A stretch of DNA of 64,000 nt from assembly GCA_032620915.1 (NCBI GenBank), contig CP136052.1, forward strand, positions 527,001 through 591,000, given 5' to 3'. Both the position numbers and the translations under genes were made by a program. The notes beneath the pieces were generated by a model, which made no database searches, was not told the origin of the DNA, and saw only the letters and a list, made by a program, of their open reading frames with translations. The DNA is from Oscillospiraceae bacterium NTUH-002-81. Lineage in GTDB: Bacteria > Bacillota > Clostridia > Lachnospirales > Lachnospiraceae. This document shows positions 40,776 to 51,560 of this stretch, one piece after another; within the stretch, counting starts at the first letter, position 1, and each line of letters begins with the position of its first letter.

Positions 40776-42890
40776 ATGGTAAAGTTTGGCAAATGGATTG
40801 CAAAGCATAAGGTGATTGTGGTAGCGATCTGTATGCTGCTCCTGATCCCTTCGGTGATCGGTCTGATAACAACGCGAATCAATTATGATCTGCTCAGTTA
40901 TCTGCCGGAGAGCCTGGAGACAGTAGAGGGGCAGGACATCATGGTGGATAAGTTCGGTATGGGAGCTTTCTCCATGATCGTCGTGGAGGATATGCCTGCA
41001 AAGGATACCCAGAAGCTGAAAGAGACAATTAAGAGCATTGATCATGTAGAGAAAGTGCTCTGGTATGATGATCTGGCGGACATCACCGTTCCCACGGAAA
41101 TGCTTCCCCAGAAAATACAGGATGTGTTCATCAAGGGCGACGCAACCATGATGATTGCCTTATTTGATAATACCACTTCTTCGGATGAAGCGATGGAGGC
41201 CATCACTGAGATCCGAAAGGTGACCGGCGAACAGTGTTTTGCCAGCGGTATGAGCGGCGTGGTAACAGATATCAAGAATCTGTGTTTACAGGAACTTCCG
41301 ATCTACGTTGTCATTGCAGCGATCCTTTCCTTCTGTGTACTGGCACTGACGATGGATTCCCTTATTGTACCGCTGCTGTTCCTTTTCAGCATCGGCGTGT
41401 CGATCGTATATAATATGGGAAGCAATGCTTTCCTGGGAGATGTTTCCTATGTCACACAGGCGTTGACCGCAGTGCTGCAGCTGGGCGTGACGATGGACTA
41501 CTCCATTTTCCTGCTGGACAGCTACGAGGCCAACAAGAAGCGGTTCCCGGGAGATAATCAGCGGGCCATGGCTCATGCGATTTCCAATACGTTCAAGTCC
41601 ATCACGGCAAGCTCCATCACCACAGTGGCAGGCTTCTTGGCTCTGTGTGGTATGACCTTTGCACTGGGACGCAACATTGGTATCGTTATGTCGAAGGGGG
41701 TTATCATCGGCGTGATCTGCTGTATCACCTTTCTGCCGGCATTGATCCTGATGTTTGATAAAGTGATCGACAAGACAAGACACAAAGTAATCATGCCGGA
41801 TATGAGTAAGCTTTCCCTGTGGATCACAAAGCATGCGGGAATTTTCCTTGTGATTTTTGCAGTGCTTCTGCTTCCCGCCATTTACGGCAACAATCATACC
41901 AAGATTTATTATAAGATTGACAAATCCCTTCCTTCCACTCTGGACAGTGCCATTGCCAATGAGAAGCTGAAGGAAGATTTCGACATGAGTAACATGCATA
42001 TCCTTCTTCTGAAGGACGGACTGACTGCCAGAGAAAAGCAACAGATGCTCAGTGAGATGGAAGATGTGGACGGCGTGAAATGGGCTGTAGGGATGGATTC
42101 CTTTGTGGGACCGGCATTCCCGCAGGAAATGCTTCCGGATAAAGTGTCCAGCATGTTAAAAAGCGGTGGTTATGAGCTTTGCATGGTCTGCTCCGATTAT
42201 GAGACAGCAACCGACGAGGTAAATGCCCAGATCGACAGCCTGCAGAAGATTTTGAAGAGCTATAGTCCAGAATCTATGATCATCGGTGAAGCGCCGCTGA
42301 CCAAGGATTTGCAGGATGTGACGGATGTGGATTTGAATACGGTAAATATTCTTTCCATTGCGGCAATTTTCGTCATCATTATGATTTCCTTCAAATCGAT
42401 TTCGCTTCCCATCATTCTGGTGGCAGTGATTGAATTTGCAATTTTTGTCAATATGGCAATCCCGTATTACACGGGCGTGGAGCTTCCCTTTGTAGCCAGC
42501 ATCGTCATCGGCACGATCCAGCTGGGTGCCACCGTTGACTATGCGATCCTGATGACGAGTACGTATCAGAAGATGCGGATCAAGGGACTGGATAAACATG
42601 CGGCCATTCAGGAAGCCCATAATTCCTGTATGAAGTCCATTGTAACCAGTGGCCTGAGCTTCTTCGCTGCAACCTTCGGTGTGTGTGTGTACTCGAAGAT
42701 CGATATGATCAGTTCCATCTGTACACTGCTTTCCAGAGGTGCACTGATCAGTATGGCAGTTGTTATTTGTATCCTTCCGGCAATGCTTTGGGTATTCGAT
42801 CCGCTGATCTGCGTGACGACCCTTCATTTCACCGGAAAGAAAGAGAAAACGAGTAAAAATGAGATCAGCAAAGAACAGCCGTCCGCATAA
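40776..42890 (+). CDS. MMPL/RND family exporter
   Basis: This 704-aa protein has duplicated six-TM halves. Each half has an N-terminal TM helix and an extracytoplasmic domain (about 35-165 and 375-510), then five TM helices. Signatures include TMDYSIFLLDSYE near 240 and GATVDYAILMTSTYQ near 587, the conserved MMPL Asp-Tyr pairs that carry protons. MMPL proteins export lipids, lipopeptides or drugs by proton motive force. GAGGAG precedes ATG 40776. The downstream secreted protein shares the transcript; similar pairs (MMPL plus YhgE/Pip-like protein) are common in Firmicutes under TetR control. The substrate is unknown. Confidence 0.9.
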   Translation: MVKFGKWIAKHKVIVVAICMLLLIPSVIGLITTRINYDLLSYLPESLETVEGQDIMVDKFGMGAFSMIVVEDMPAKDTQKLKETIKSIDHVEKVLWYDDLADITVPTEMLPQKIQDVFIKGDATMMIALFDNTTSSDEAMEAITEIRKVTGEQCFASGMSGVVTDIKNLCLQELPIYVVIAAILSFCVLALTMDSLIVPLLFLFSIGVSIVYNMGSNAFLGDVSYVTQALTAVLQLGVTMDYSIFLLDSYEANKKRFPGDNQRAMAHAISNTFKSITASSITTVAGFLALCGMTFALGRNIGIVMSKGVIIGVICCITFLPALILMFDKVIDKTRHKVIMPDMSKLSLWITKHAGIFLVIFAVLLLPAIYGNNHTKIYYKIDKSLPSTLDSAIANEKLKEDFDMSNMHILLLKDGLTAREKQQMLSEMEDVDGVKWAVGMDSFVGPAFPQEMLPDKVSSMLKSGGYELCMVCSDYETATDEVNAQIDSLQKILKSYSPESMIIGEAPLTKDLQDVTDVDLNTVNILSIAAIFVIIMISFKSISLPIILVAVIEFAIFVNMAIPYYTGVELPFVASIVIGTIQLGATVDYAILMTSTYQKMRIKGLDKHAAIQEAHNSCMKSIVTSGLSFFAATFGVCVYSKIDMISSICTLLSRGALISMAVVICILPAMLWVFDPLICVTTLHFTGKKEKTSKNEISKEQPSA

Positions 42891-42923
42891 AGGCTGCTTC
42901 CATTGAAACAGGAGGAATTTATC

Positions 42924-45344
42924 ATGAACAGAAACAGAATAAGAAAAGCACAGGCAAAGAAATTAACAGCAGCGGCACTGGCAGTCCTGATGAGCACACA
43001 GCTGTGTGCGGCTCCGATCACGGCACAGGCTGCAGGCAGCGCCGACAGCGATAAGGATAAAGACAATACAGAAAGCCAGAAGGAAGAAAGCAAGGCCGTC
43101 GGCAAAGATGAGACTGTCTATGTCAAAACAGATGCCTCCGGTAATACGAAGGACATCACCGTCAGTGACTGGCTGAAAAATACAGACGGCACGTCCTCCA
43201 TTCAGGATGCTTCTGATCTGACAGATATCACCAATGTCAAGGGTGATGAGACTTACGCGCAGGAAGACAACGGCGATATGCTCTGGACTTCCGATGGCTC
43301 TGATATTTATTATCAGGGTAAATCTAACGGACAGTTGCCGGTGGATGTGAAGATCACCTATTACCTGGACGGACAGGAGATCGCGCCGGAAAATCTGGCA
43401 GGCAAGTCCGGAAAGGTGAAGATCCGTTTTGACTATACGAACAACAGTAAGAAGACCGTAAAAGTAAACGGAAAAGAGGAAGAAATCTACACCCCCTTCC
43501 TCATGGCTTCCGCTATGATCCTTCCGGGCGATAATTTCAAGAATGTAGAGGTGTCTAATGGTAAAGTGATCTCTGACGGCAGCAATAATATTGTTGTGGG
43601 AATTGCCTTGCCTGGACTGGAGGACAGCTTAAAGCTGGATGAACTGGATCTGGGGGACAGAGATGAAATTCCGGATTATGTGGAAGTAACTGCGGATGCC
43701 ACAGATTTCAAGCTGGAGATGACGGCTACCGTAGCAAGCTGCGGCAACCTGGATGATCTTGGATTTTCAGATGTAGACAGTCTGGATGATCTGAAGGATG
43801 CACTGGATGAACTGGCGGACGCCTCCCAGAAGCTGGTAGACGGTTCCGGTGATCTGCTGGACGGGGTGAAGGAGCTGAAAGACGGCTGGTCTGATTTCCG
43901 GGACGGCGTCAATAAACTGGATGACGGTGCCGGTGATCTGAAGGATGGCGCAAGCACCCTGAAGGATGGCGTGGATGCATACACCTCCGGTGCAGATACG
44001 CTGGGAACCAACGTACAGGCTTATGTGACAGGTGCCAAGAACCTGGTAAACGGTGTCAACGGTTACACCGCAGGCGCTTCCAACCTGGAAGCAGGCATCA
44101 AGACCTTCATCAACAGTATCAATGAGAAGCTGGGCACTGTGGGCGGCGTGGTAGGACAGCTCAAGACAGAGGGCACCGAGAAAATGCTGACAGATGCAGC
44201 GGAACTGCCGGACGGAAGTGCAGCTGTCGCAAGTGGTGTTAGTGACTTAAATGCCAGCCTGGACCAGCTTCATGAGAGTGCGGTGAAGATTGCCCAGGCA
44301 GCAGGCGGCAAGGGCACAACCCAGACACCCAGCACCCAGGTGGATCTGTCTGGTGCCAAGCAGGCAGCTTCTGATGCCAGTGCGGCTAACGATAGTGCAG
44401 TGGCACAGTTACAGTCCATCCAGGCTTCCTTAAGTGCTGTGCAGGATCAGTTAAACAGCCTGACGGTAACTGATGAAGAAGGCAATGAGATTCAGGTGGC
44501 TGACGGCCAGGCAGCATCCATCAGCGAGCAGATTGCATCCATCAGCGGAGCCATTGACAGCATCCAGGCAGCCAGTGGCAGTGCTGACAGTGCGGTATCC
44601 CAGATGGATGCAGCAGAGGATGCGGCCAATGCGGCGGCACAGGCACAGCAGGAAGCGGGCACGGCAAGTCTGGCAGATCAGCTGGATGCACTGGCAGATG
44701 GTATTGCAAAGATAGAAGCAGAAACCACCAAGACTTCCAAACTGGGTGCAGGAGCAAATACTGTGGCAGATGGTGTCAGCGATTTATACGCAGGCATCGG
44801 AGCACTGGACAGCAATATCAGTACTTTCCAGACCACACTGGCAGCTATGACCAGCGAAGATTCTGAGCTGGCCAAGGGCGAGGCGGAACTGTTAAAGGGT
44901 GCTTCTGACCTGACCTCCAACAATGCAGCGCTGACCGCAGGCGGCAAGGAGTTATCTGACAAGGGCGATCTCTTAAGCGCAGGCAGCGTACAGCTGTCTG
45001 GCACCAGCGGCAAGCTGAAAAAGGGTGCTTCTGATCTGTCTGATGGCGCCAACAAGTTAAAGGATGGCACCAAGGAACTGAGAGATGCCAGCGGCGATGT
45101 GACCGACGGTATCGATGAGCTGGAGGACGGCGCACAGGAGCTGGCAGACGGCATGAAGGAATTCGACGAGGACGGTATCCAGGAGCTCACCGGTAAGGAA
45201 AGCGATCTGGAGAACGTGATGGATCGTCTGGATGCCCTGCGTGACGCAGACAGAGAGTATCAGACCTTCACCAAGCTGGCAGAGGGTATGAAGGGTAAGG
45301 TAAGCTTCTTCATCGAGTCTGATCCGGTAAAGAATGAAGATTAA
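42924..45344 (+). CDS. secreted protein with YhgE/Pip-type DG repeats
   Basis: This 806-aa protein has an N-terminal signal segment (LTAAALAVLMSTQLCAAPITAQA). The first third (to about 270) is a beta-rich domain (VDVKITYYLDGQEIAPENLAG, KVKIRFDYTNNSKKTVKVNG). The rest is a very long helical region built of short repeats LxDGxxxLxDG (for example residues 305-350 and 690-740), separated by an Ala/Gln/Ser-rich coiled coil. No C-terminal TM helix is clear. The DG repeats resemble those of YhgE/Pip proteins, which form long extracellular coiled structures. It begins 33 nt after the exporter, with CAGGAGGAATTTATC before ATG 42924. It likely works with the exporter, perhaps as an envelope-spanning adaptor; this is inference. 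Confidence 0.8.
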   Translation: MNRNRIRKAQAKKLTAAALAVLMSTQLCAAPITAQAAGSADSDKDKDNTESQKEESKAVGKDETVYVKTDASGNTKDITVSDWLKNTDGTSSIQDASDLTDITNVKGDETYAQEDNGDMLWTSDGSDIYYQGKSNGQLPVDVKITYYLDGQEIAPENLAGKSGKVKIRFDYTNNSKKTVKVNGKEEEIYTPFLMASAMILPGDNFKNVEVSNGKVISDGSNNIVVGIALPGLEDSLKLDELDLGDRDEIPDYVEVTADATDFKLEMTATVASCGNLDDLGFSDVDSLDDLKDALDELADASQKLVDGSGDLLDGVKELKDGWSDFRDGVNKLDDGAGDLKDGASTLKDGVDAYTSGADTLGTNVQAYVTGAKNLVNGVNGYTAGASNLEAGIKTFINSINEKLGTVGGVVGQLKTEGTEKMLTDAAELPDGSAAVASGVSDLNASLDQLHESAVKIAQAAGGKGTTQTPSTQVDLSGAKQAASDASAANDSAVAQLQSIQASLSAVQDQLNSLTVTDEEGNEIQVADGQAASISEQIASISGAIDSIQAASGSADSAVSQMDAAEDAANAAAQAQQEAGTASLADQLDALADGIAKIEAETTKTSKLGAGANTVADGVSDLYAGIGALDSNISTFQTTLAAMTSEDSELAKGEAELLKGASDLTSNNAALTAGGKELSDKGDLLSAGSVQLSGTSGKLKKGASDLSDGANKLKDGTKELRDASGDVTDGIDELEDGAQELADGMKEFDEDGIQELTGKESDLENVMDRLDALRDADREYQTFTKLAEGMKGKVSFFIESDPVKNED

Positions 45345-45396
45345 TCAACAGGTGAAAAGCATTTGGGCATAAAATAAACAGAAAAAGTACAGAAAA

Positions 45397-45435
45397 AGTA
45401 CAGAACGATTCGAATGTTTGTTCTGTACTTTTTTT
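45397..45435 (+). terminator. rho-independent terminator
   Basis: AGTACAGAAC (45397-45406) and GTTCTGTACT (45420-45429) pair perfectly with a 13-nt loop, followed by TTTTTT. It ends the MMPL operon. It also overlaps a LexA-like box ahead of uvrB. Confidence 0.85.
45412..45423. promoter_or_regulatory. possible LexA (DinR-type) box upstream of uvrBA
   Basis: GAATGTTTGTTC fits the Firmicutes LexA consensus GAAC-N4-GTTC with one mismatch (T for C in the left half). It lies 24 nt upstream of a TATACT -10 box (45447-45452) and about 95 nt before uvrB, where an SOS operator is usual. Flanking bases also match the surrounding terminator stem, so the resemblance may be partly coincidental. Confidence 0.45.
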
Positions 45436-45517
45436 CTGTGGAATGGTATACTAAACAGGAACCACAGGAAGGAAAACACCGAGGAATCCTCGATAGTGTA
45501 AAACGAAGGAGTATTTC

Positions 45518-47503
45518 ATGGATCATTTTGAACTGGTATCCGAATATCAGCCCACAGGTGACCAGCCTGCAGCGATCGCAGAGCTGGTGAAGGGGTTTCA
45601 GGAGGGCAATCAGGCGGAGACGCTTCTGGGCGTGACAGGCTCCGGTAAGACATTTACCATGGCCAATGTCATCCAGCAGCTGAACAAGCCGACGCTGATC
45701 ATTGCCCACAATAAGACGCTGGCGGCGCAGCTGTACGGGGAATTCAAAGAATTTTTTCCAAACAATGCGGTAGAATATTTTGTCTCCTATTACGATTATT
45801 ACCAGCCGGAAGCGTATGTGCCGTCTACAGACACGTATATTGCCAAGGATTCGTCCATCAATGATGAGATTGATAAGCTGCGGCTGTCGGCCACGGCGGC
45901 GCTTATTGAGCGGCGGGACGTGATCATCGTGTCCAGCGTGTCGTGTATTTATGGTCTGGGTGAACCGGAGAACTTTGAGAAGATGATGGTTTCCCTGCGG
46001 CCGGGCATGGAGAAGGACCGGGATCAGGTGCTGCGGCAGCTGGTGGATATCCAGTATACAAGGAATGACATGGATTTCAAGCGAGGCACGTTCCGGGTGC
46101 GGGGCGATGTGCTGGAGATCTTTCCGGCGGATCGGGGCGAGACGGCCATCCGTGTGGAGTTTTTCGGGGATGAGATTGACCGCATCCGGGAGATTGATGT
46201 GCTGACCGGAGAGATCGTGGGAGAACTGGAGCATGCGGCGATTTTTCCGGCATCCCATTATGTCGTGCCCATGAAGCGGATCCTGGAGGCGGCCAAGGAC
46301 ATCGAGGCAGAGCTGGAAGAGCGGATCCGGTATTTTAAGAGTGAGGACAAGCTGCTGGAGGCCCAGCGGATTTCCGAGCGGACGAATTTTGATATTGAGA
46401 TGCTCAAGGAGACCGGGTTCTGCTCCGGTATCGAGAACTATTCGAGACATCTGGCCGGGCTGGCGCCGGGAACGCCGCCCAACACGCTGATGGATTATTT
46501 TCCGGAGGATTTTCTCATCATCATTGACGAGTCCCACAAGACGATCCCGCAGATCCGGGGCATGTACGCCGGTGACCAGTCCCGGAAAACGACGCTGGTG
46601 GATTACGGATTCCGTCTGCCCTCGGCCAAGGACAACCGTCCGCTGAATTTTGAGGAATTTGAAAATAAGATTGACCAGATCCTGTTTGTGTCAGCGACGC
46701 CGGGAGATTACGAGGCGGAGCATGAGCTCCTGCGGGCAGAGCAGATCATTCGGCCTACGGGTCTTTTGGATCCCAGGGTGGAGGTGCGCCCGGTGGAGGG
46801 CCAGATCGACGACCTGGTGGGTGAGGTCAACAAGGAGATCAAGGCGAAACATAAGGTGCTGATCACCACGCTGACCAAGCGGATGGCGGAGGATCTCACC
46901 GATTATATGAAGGATCTGGGCATTCGGGTGCGGTATCTGCACTCGGATATTGATACGCTGGAGCGGACAGAGATCATCCGCGACATGCGTCTGGATGTGT
47001 TTGACGTGCTGGTGGGTATCAACCTGCTGCGAGAGGGTCTGGACATCCCGGAGATCACGCTGGTGGCGATCCTGGATGCGGACAAGGAAGGGTTTCTGCG
47101 TTCGGAGACATCTCTCATTCAGACCATCGGCCGGGCGGCCCGGAATGCGGAAGGGCATGTCATCATGTATGCGGACGTTATCACGGATTCCATGCGGCTG
47201 GCCATTGACGAGACGGAGCGCCGCCGGGAGATCCAGGAGGCGTATAACAGGGAACATGGCATCACGCCCAAGACGATCCAGAAGTCTGTCCGGGATCTGA
47301 TCCGCATTTCCAAGGAAGTGGCCAAGGAAGAAGTGAAGTTCGAGAAGGATCCGGAGTCCATGAACCCGGAGGAGCTGAAGAAGCTGATCGCCAAACTGAC
47401 GAAGCAGATGAAGTCTGCGGCGGCGGATCTGAATTTCGAGGCGGCTGCCGAGCTGCGTGACAAGATCGTAAGCCTGAAGAAAATGCTGGATGATGCAGAG
47501 TGA
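45518..47503 (+). CDS. uvrB: UvrABC system protein B
   Basis: This 661-aa protein is complete UvrB, the helicase-like damage-verification protein of nucleotide excision repair. Walker A is in [14 protein letters not shown] (near 39). The beta-hairpin that probes the lesion is in [21 protein letters not shown] (near 91-112). DESHKTIPQ follows at about 338, helicase motifs [10 protein letters not shown] and [29 protein letters not shown] at about 470-530, and a C-terminal UvrC-binding UVR domain at about 620-655. CGAAGGAGTATTTC precedes ATG 45518. It is followed 53 nt later by uvrA. Confidence 0.98.
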   Translation: MDHFELVSEYQPTGDQPAAIAELVKGFQEGNQAETLLGVTGSGKTFTMANVIQQLNKPTLIIAHNKTLAAQLYGEFKEFFPNNAVEYFVSYYDYYQPEAYVPSTDTYIAKDSSINDEIDKLRLSATAALIERRDVIIVSSVSCIYGLGEPENFEKMMVSLRPGMEKDRDQVLRQLVDIQYTRNDMDFKRGTFRVRGDVLEIFPADRGETAIRVEFFGDEIDRIREIDVLTGEIVGELEHAAIFPASHYVVPMKRILEAAKDIEAELEERIRYFKSEDKLLEAQRISERTNFDIEMLKETGFCSGIENYSRHLAGLAPGTPPNTLMDYFPEDFLIIIDESHKTIPQIRGMYAGDQSRKTTLVDYGFRLPSAKDNRPLNFEEFENKIDQILFVSATPGDYEAEHELLRAEQIIRPTGLLDPRVEVRPVEGQIDDLVGEVNKEIKAKHKVLITTLTKRMAEDLTDYMKDLGIRVRYLHSDIDTLERTEIIRDMRLDVFDVLVGINLLREGLDIPEITLVAILDADKEGFLRSETSLIQTIGRAARNAEGHVIMYADVITDSMRLAIDETERRREIQEAYNREHGITPKTIQKSVRDLIRISKEVAKEEVKFEKDPESMNPEELKKLIAKLTKQMKSAAADLNFEAAAELRDKIVSLKKMLDDAE

Positions 47504-47556
47504 ACGATAAAGTGATGCAAGGATAAATTTTGCAATAAAAATTAGCGAGGAAAGAA

Positions 47557-50391
47557 ATGTCAGAGAAAACAGTAAAACAGTTTATTAAGATACGCGGGGC
47601 GAAGGAACACAACCTGAAAAACATCAGCCTGGACATCCCCAGAGATGAGCTAGTGGTGCTGACGGGCTTAAGTGGTTCGGGAAAATCCTCCCTGGCGTTT
47701 GATACGATATATGCGGAGGGCCAGCGTCGATATATGGAGTCACTGTCTTCCTACGCGAGACAGTTCCTGGGGCAGATGGAGAAGCCGGACGTGGAGAGCA
47801 TCGAAGGGCTTTCCCCGGCTATTTCCATTGACCAGAAATCCACGAACCGCAACCCCCGTTCTACCGTGGGCACGGTGACAGAGATTTACGATTATTTTCG
47901 TCTGCTGTATGCGAGAATCGGTATTCCGCACTGTCCAAAATGCGGACGGGAGATCCGCAGGCAGAGTGTGGATCAGATGGTGGATCAGATCATGCAGCTG
48001 CCGGAGCGGACGAAGATCCAGCTGCTGGCGCCGGTGGTGCGGGGACGCAAGGGCGAGCATGGAAAGCTGTTTGAGCAGGCCCGCAAGAGTGGATATGTGC
48101 GTGTGCGTGTGGATGGCAGCCTGTATGAGCTGTCCGAAGATATTTCCCTGGACAAGAACAAAAAGCATAACATCGAGATCATCGTGGACCGTCTGGTGGT
48201 AAAGGATGGGATCCGGCAGCGGCTGACGGATTCGCTGGAAAATGTCATGGCGCTGGCAGATGGACTGGTCATCGTGGATGTCATCGGCGGGGAGCCCATG
48301 ACATTCAGCCAGAGCTTTTCCTGCCCGGATTGCGGCATCAGTGTGGAGGAGATCGAGCCCAGAAGCTTTTCCTTCAACAATCCCTTTGGTGCCTGCCCGG
48401 ATTGTTTTGGCCTGGGATACAAGATGGAGTTTGATGAGGATCTGATGATCCCGGATAAGAGTCTGTCCATTGCCGGTGGGGCGGTGGCGGTGCTGGGCTG
48501 GCAGTCGTGCACAGATAAGGGTAGCTTTACCTATGCGATCCTGGATGCGATGTCCAAGGCCTATCATTTTTCGCTGGATACGCCCTACCAGGAGCTGCCG
48601 GAGGAGATCCGCCGGGTATTCCTGTACGGAACGGACGGGAAGGTGCTGAAGGTACACTACAAGGGCCAGCGGGGCGAGGGTGTCTATGATGTGCCCTTCG
48701 AGGGACTGATCGAGAATGTGAACCGCCGATACCGGGAGACAGGCTCCGATATCATGAAGCAGGAATATGAGACATTTATGCGGATCACGCCCTGTAAGGC
48801 ATGTAAGGGCCAGCGCCTGAAAAAATCGGCTCTGGCGGTGACTGTGTGCGATAAGAATATTTATGAGGTGACATCCCTGTCCATTGCACGACTTCAGGCA
48901 TTTCTGCAGGAGATGCAGCTGACGAAGCAGCAGGAGCTCATCGGCCACCAGGTGCTCAAAGAGATCCGGGCCCGGGTGGGCTTCCTCATGGATGTGGGGT
49001 TGGATTATCTGAGCCTTTCCCGGGCCACCGGCACGCTGTCCGGCGGAGAAGCCCAGCGGATCCGGCTGGCAACCCAGATCGGCTCCGGTCTGGTGGGCGT
49101 TGCCTATATTCTGGACGAGCCCAGCATCGGCCTGCATCAGCGGGACAACGACAAGCTGCTGAACACGCTGAAGCATCTGCGGGATCTGGGAAACTCCGTT
49201 TTGGTGGTGGAGCATGACGAGGACACCATGCGGGCGGCGGATTATATTGTGGATATCGGGCCGGGGGCCGGGGAGCACGGCGGCCAGGTGGTGGCAGCGG
49301 GCACTGCCGAGGATATCATGAAAAATGAGAATTCCATCACCGGCGCTTACCTGAGCGGCCGGATGAAGATCCCGGTGCCCAAGACGAGACGGACACCCAC
49401 AGGCTGGCTGACGGTAAAGGGCGCGCAGGAAAATAATCTGAAAAATATTGATGTGGACTTTCCGCTGGGCGTGCTGACCTGTGTCACCGGCGTGTCCGGT
49501 TCGGGAAAAAGCTCCCTGGTCAATGAGATTCTGTACAAACGACTGGCCAAAGAGCTAAATCGGGCCCGGACGATCCCGGGCAAGCATGCGGATATCGTGG
49601 GCATGGAGCAGCTGGACAAGGTCATTGCCATCGACCAGTCGCCCATCGGCAGAACGCCCCGTTCCAATCCGGCCACCTATACCGGCGTGTTTGACCAGAT
49701 CCGGGATCTGTTTGCGGCTACGGCGGATGCCAGAGCCCGGGGCTACAAGAAGGGCCGTTTCAGCTTCAATGTGAAGGGCGGCCGCTGTGAAGCCTGCAGT
49801 GGAGACGGTATCATCAAGATCGAGATGCATTTCCTGCCGGACGTGTACGTGCCCTGCGAGGTCTGCCAGGGAAAACGGTACAACCGGGAGACGTTGGAAG
49901 TCAAATACAAAGGAAAGAGCATTTACGACGTGCTGAACATGACGGTGGAGGAGGCCATGCGCTTCTTCGAGCCGGTACCGTCCATCCGACGGAAGATCGA
50001 GACACTGTATGATGTGGGCCTGTCTTATATCCGGCTGGGTCAGCCCTCCACCGAGCTGTCCGGCGGAGAAGCCCAGCGGATCAAGCTGGCCACCGAACTG
50101 AGCCGCCGCAGCACCGGCCGGACCATCTATATTCTGGATGAACCCACCACCGGTCTGCATTTCGCGGATGTACACAAGCTGGTGGAGATCCTGCACCGGC
50201 TGGCCGAGGGCGGCAATACCGTGGTGGTCATCGAGCATAATCTGGACGTCATCAAGACGGCGGATTACCTCATCGATATCGGCCCCGAGGGCGGCGACCG
50301 GGGCGGCACCGTCATTGCCAAAGGAACGCCGGAGGAAGTGGCGGCAGCACCGATGTCCTATACCGGACAATATGTGAAAAAATACCTGTAA
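47557..50391 (+). CDS. uvrA: UvrABC system protein A
   Basis: This 944-aa protein is complete UvrA, the ABC-type damage sensor. ATPase I has [14 protein letters not shown] (near 33) and signature [18 protein letters not shown] (near 495). ATPase II has [15 protein letters not shown] (near 646) and [18 protein letters not shown] (near 833). Zinc modules are [11 protein letters not shown] with the following CPDCG...CPDC block (about 125-290) and [27 protein letters not shown] (about 747-773). Normal length. It forms the repair operon with uvrB. GCGAGGAAAGAA precedes ATG 47557. Confidence 0.98.
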   Translation: MSEKTVKQFIKIRGAKEHNLKNISLDIPRDELVVLTGLSGSGKSSLAFDTIYAEGQRRYMESLSSYARQFLGQMEKPDVESIEGLSPAISIDQKSTNRNPRSTVGTVTEIYDYFRLLYARIGIPHCPKCGREIRRQSVDQMVDQIMQLPERTKIQLLAPVVRGRKGEHGKLFEQARKSGYVRVRVDGSLYELSEDISLDKNKKHNIEIIVDRLVVKDGIRQRLTDSLENVMALADGLVIVDVIGGEPMTFSQSFSCPDCGISVEEIEPRSFSFNNPFGACPDCFGLGYKMEFDEDLMIPDKSLSIAGGAVAVLGWQSCTDKGSFTYAILDAMSKAYHFSLDTPYQELPEEIRRVFLYGTDGKVLKVHYKGQRGEGVYDVPFEGLIENVNRRYRETGSDIMKQEYETFMRITPCKACKGQRLKKSALAVTVCDKNIYEVTSLSIARLQAFLQEMQLTKQQELIGHQVLKEIRARVGFLMDVGLDYLSLSRATGTLSGGEAQRIRLATQIGSGLVGVAYILDEPSIGLHQRDNDKLLNTLKHLRDLGNSVLVVEHDEDTMRAADYIVDIGPGAGEHGGQVVAAGTAEDIMKNENSITGAYLSGRMKIPVPKTRRTPTGWLTVKGAQENNLKNIDVDFPLGVLTCVTGVSGSGKSSLVNEILYKRLAKELNRARTIPGKHADIVGMEQLDKVIAIDQSPIGRTPRSNPATYTGVFDQIRDLFAATADARARGYKKGRFSFNVKGGRCEACSGDGIIKIEMHFLPDVYVPCEVCQGKRYNRETLEVKYKGKSIYDVLNMTVEEAMRFFEPVPSIRRKIETLYDVGLSYIRLGQPSTELSGGEAQRIKLATELSRRSTGRTIYILDEPTTGLHFADVHKLVEILHRLAEGGNTVVVIEHNLDVIKTADYLIDIGPEGGDRGGTVIAKGTPEEVAAAPMSYTGQYVKKYL

Positions 50392-50663
50392 AGCTGCAGG
50401 GACGGCTCATTTGAAAAATGCGGCTTCCTTTGCTTGCTTTTGATGGGCGCAAGCGGTATAATAACGGAAGTATCATTATCGTTCACCCGTATGTTCTGCG
50501 GACAGATTTCATGCTGGCATGAAGATCTGGACACAGGAATATACGTAGGGGGCGCCCTGTGATGAGCAAAAGTAAGCTGCAACGCAGCGGGGAGCATCGA
50601 AGATGCGGTTTTGCGAATGGCGCGTGTGAACGATAATGAAGGTCATACGTGAGGTGCAGACAA

Positions 50664-51290
50664 GTGGCAGAGGTTTTCACAGACAGACACCAGGAAGTCA
50701 TGGTCATAACGATGGCACGCAGGGAAGCCAACAATGCGTTGAGCGAGGCGTTTATGGCCGAGATTACAGTGGCCTTTGATCAGGCGGAGGCAGATCCTGC
50801 GGTGAAGGCAGTGGTGCTTACCGGTTCCGACCGGGTTTTCTGCATGGGGGCAGACATCGAAGAGATGCTGCCGCTGACCGGTGCGGAGGCGCTTCGGTGG
50901 GGCAGACTGGGCACAGACCTGAATCTGAAGATCGAGCGGTTTTCCAAGCCCGTGGTGGCGGCGGTGAACGGCATGGCGCTGGGCGGCGGCAATGAGCTGG
51001 CCATGGCCTGTCATGGAAGGATCGCATCCCGGAGAGCCCGTTTCGGACAGCCGGAATGTACGCTGGGCATTACCCCCGGTGCGGGGGCGACGGTGCGTCT
51101 GCCGCGGCTGGTAGGGCCGGGCTGGGCGAAGCAGCTGCTGTTTACCGGAGAGATGATCAACGCCCAGATGGCGCAGAAGATCCACCTCATTGATCGTGTG
51201 ACACAACCGGAAAGCTTGCTGGAGGAAGCAGTTCAATGGGCCAGGGAAATGGCCGCTCCTCCGGTTTGTGAATATAAGGAGGATAAATAA
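50664..51290 (+). CDS. enoyl-CoA hydratase/isomerase family protein (crotonase fold)
   Basis: A 208-aa crotonase-fold protein, shorter than the usual ~260 aa. Oxyanion-hole segments are DRVFCMGADIEEM (near 56-68) and VNGMALGGGNELAMACHGRI (near 100-119). The catalytic-region block GQPECTLGITPGAGATVRLPRLVG is near 126-150, with an acidic residue in PEC. It could hydrate an enoyl thioester or isomerise it. GTG 50664 is used; GAGGTG is 8 nt upstream. It opens the acyl-reductase operon: the ACP gene begins 2 nt after its stop. Substrates attached to the ACP are a reasonable guess, since only one-carbon-type or beta-oxidation neighbours are absent. Confidence 0.8.
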   Translation: MAEVFTDRHQEVMVITMARREANNALSEAFMAEITVAFDQAEADPAVKAVVLTGSDRVFCMGADIEEMLPLTGAEALRWGRLGTDLNLKIERFSKPVVAAVNGMALGGGNELAMACHGRIASRRARFGQPECTLGITPGAGATVRLPRLVGPGWAKQLLFTGEMINAQMAQKIHLIDRVTQPESLLEEAVQWAREMAAPPVCEYKEDK

Positions 51291-51291
51291 G

Positions 51292-51537
51292 ATGACAAAT
51301 TTAGAGAAGTATGACAAAGCATTTCTGAGCAACCTGAAAGTGACTAAGGATCAGCTGCCGGGCCTGAAATACCGTGGCATCGAGGCATGGGATTCTGTTG
51401 CACATATGGATCTGATCGCTGATCTGGAGGATGCATTTGATATCATGATGGAGATGAAGGACATTCTGGATTTCAACTCCTACGAGCATGGCAAAGTGGT
51501 TCTGAAAGAGGTTTACGGCGTAGACGTAGAGAAGTAG
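51292..51537 (+). CDS. acyl carrier protein-like
   Basis: This 81-aa protein is an ACP-type carrier with the phosphopantetheine site in EAWDSVAHMDLI (Ser35; DSV instead of the usual DSL), followed by helix LEDAFDIMMEMKDILDFNS. A dedicated carrier inside a small pathway operon suggests an acyl chain is tethered here. ATG 51292 lies 1 nt after the crotonase stop, with ATAAGGAGGATAAATAA before it. The SDR gene follows 23 nt later. Confidence 0.85.
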   Translation: MTNLEKYDKAFLSNLKVTKDQLPGLKYRGIEAWDSVAHMDLIADLEDAFDIMMEMKDILDFNSYEHGKVVLKEVYGVDVEK

Positions 51538-51560
51538 GATGACAGAAAGGTCGTGTTACA

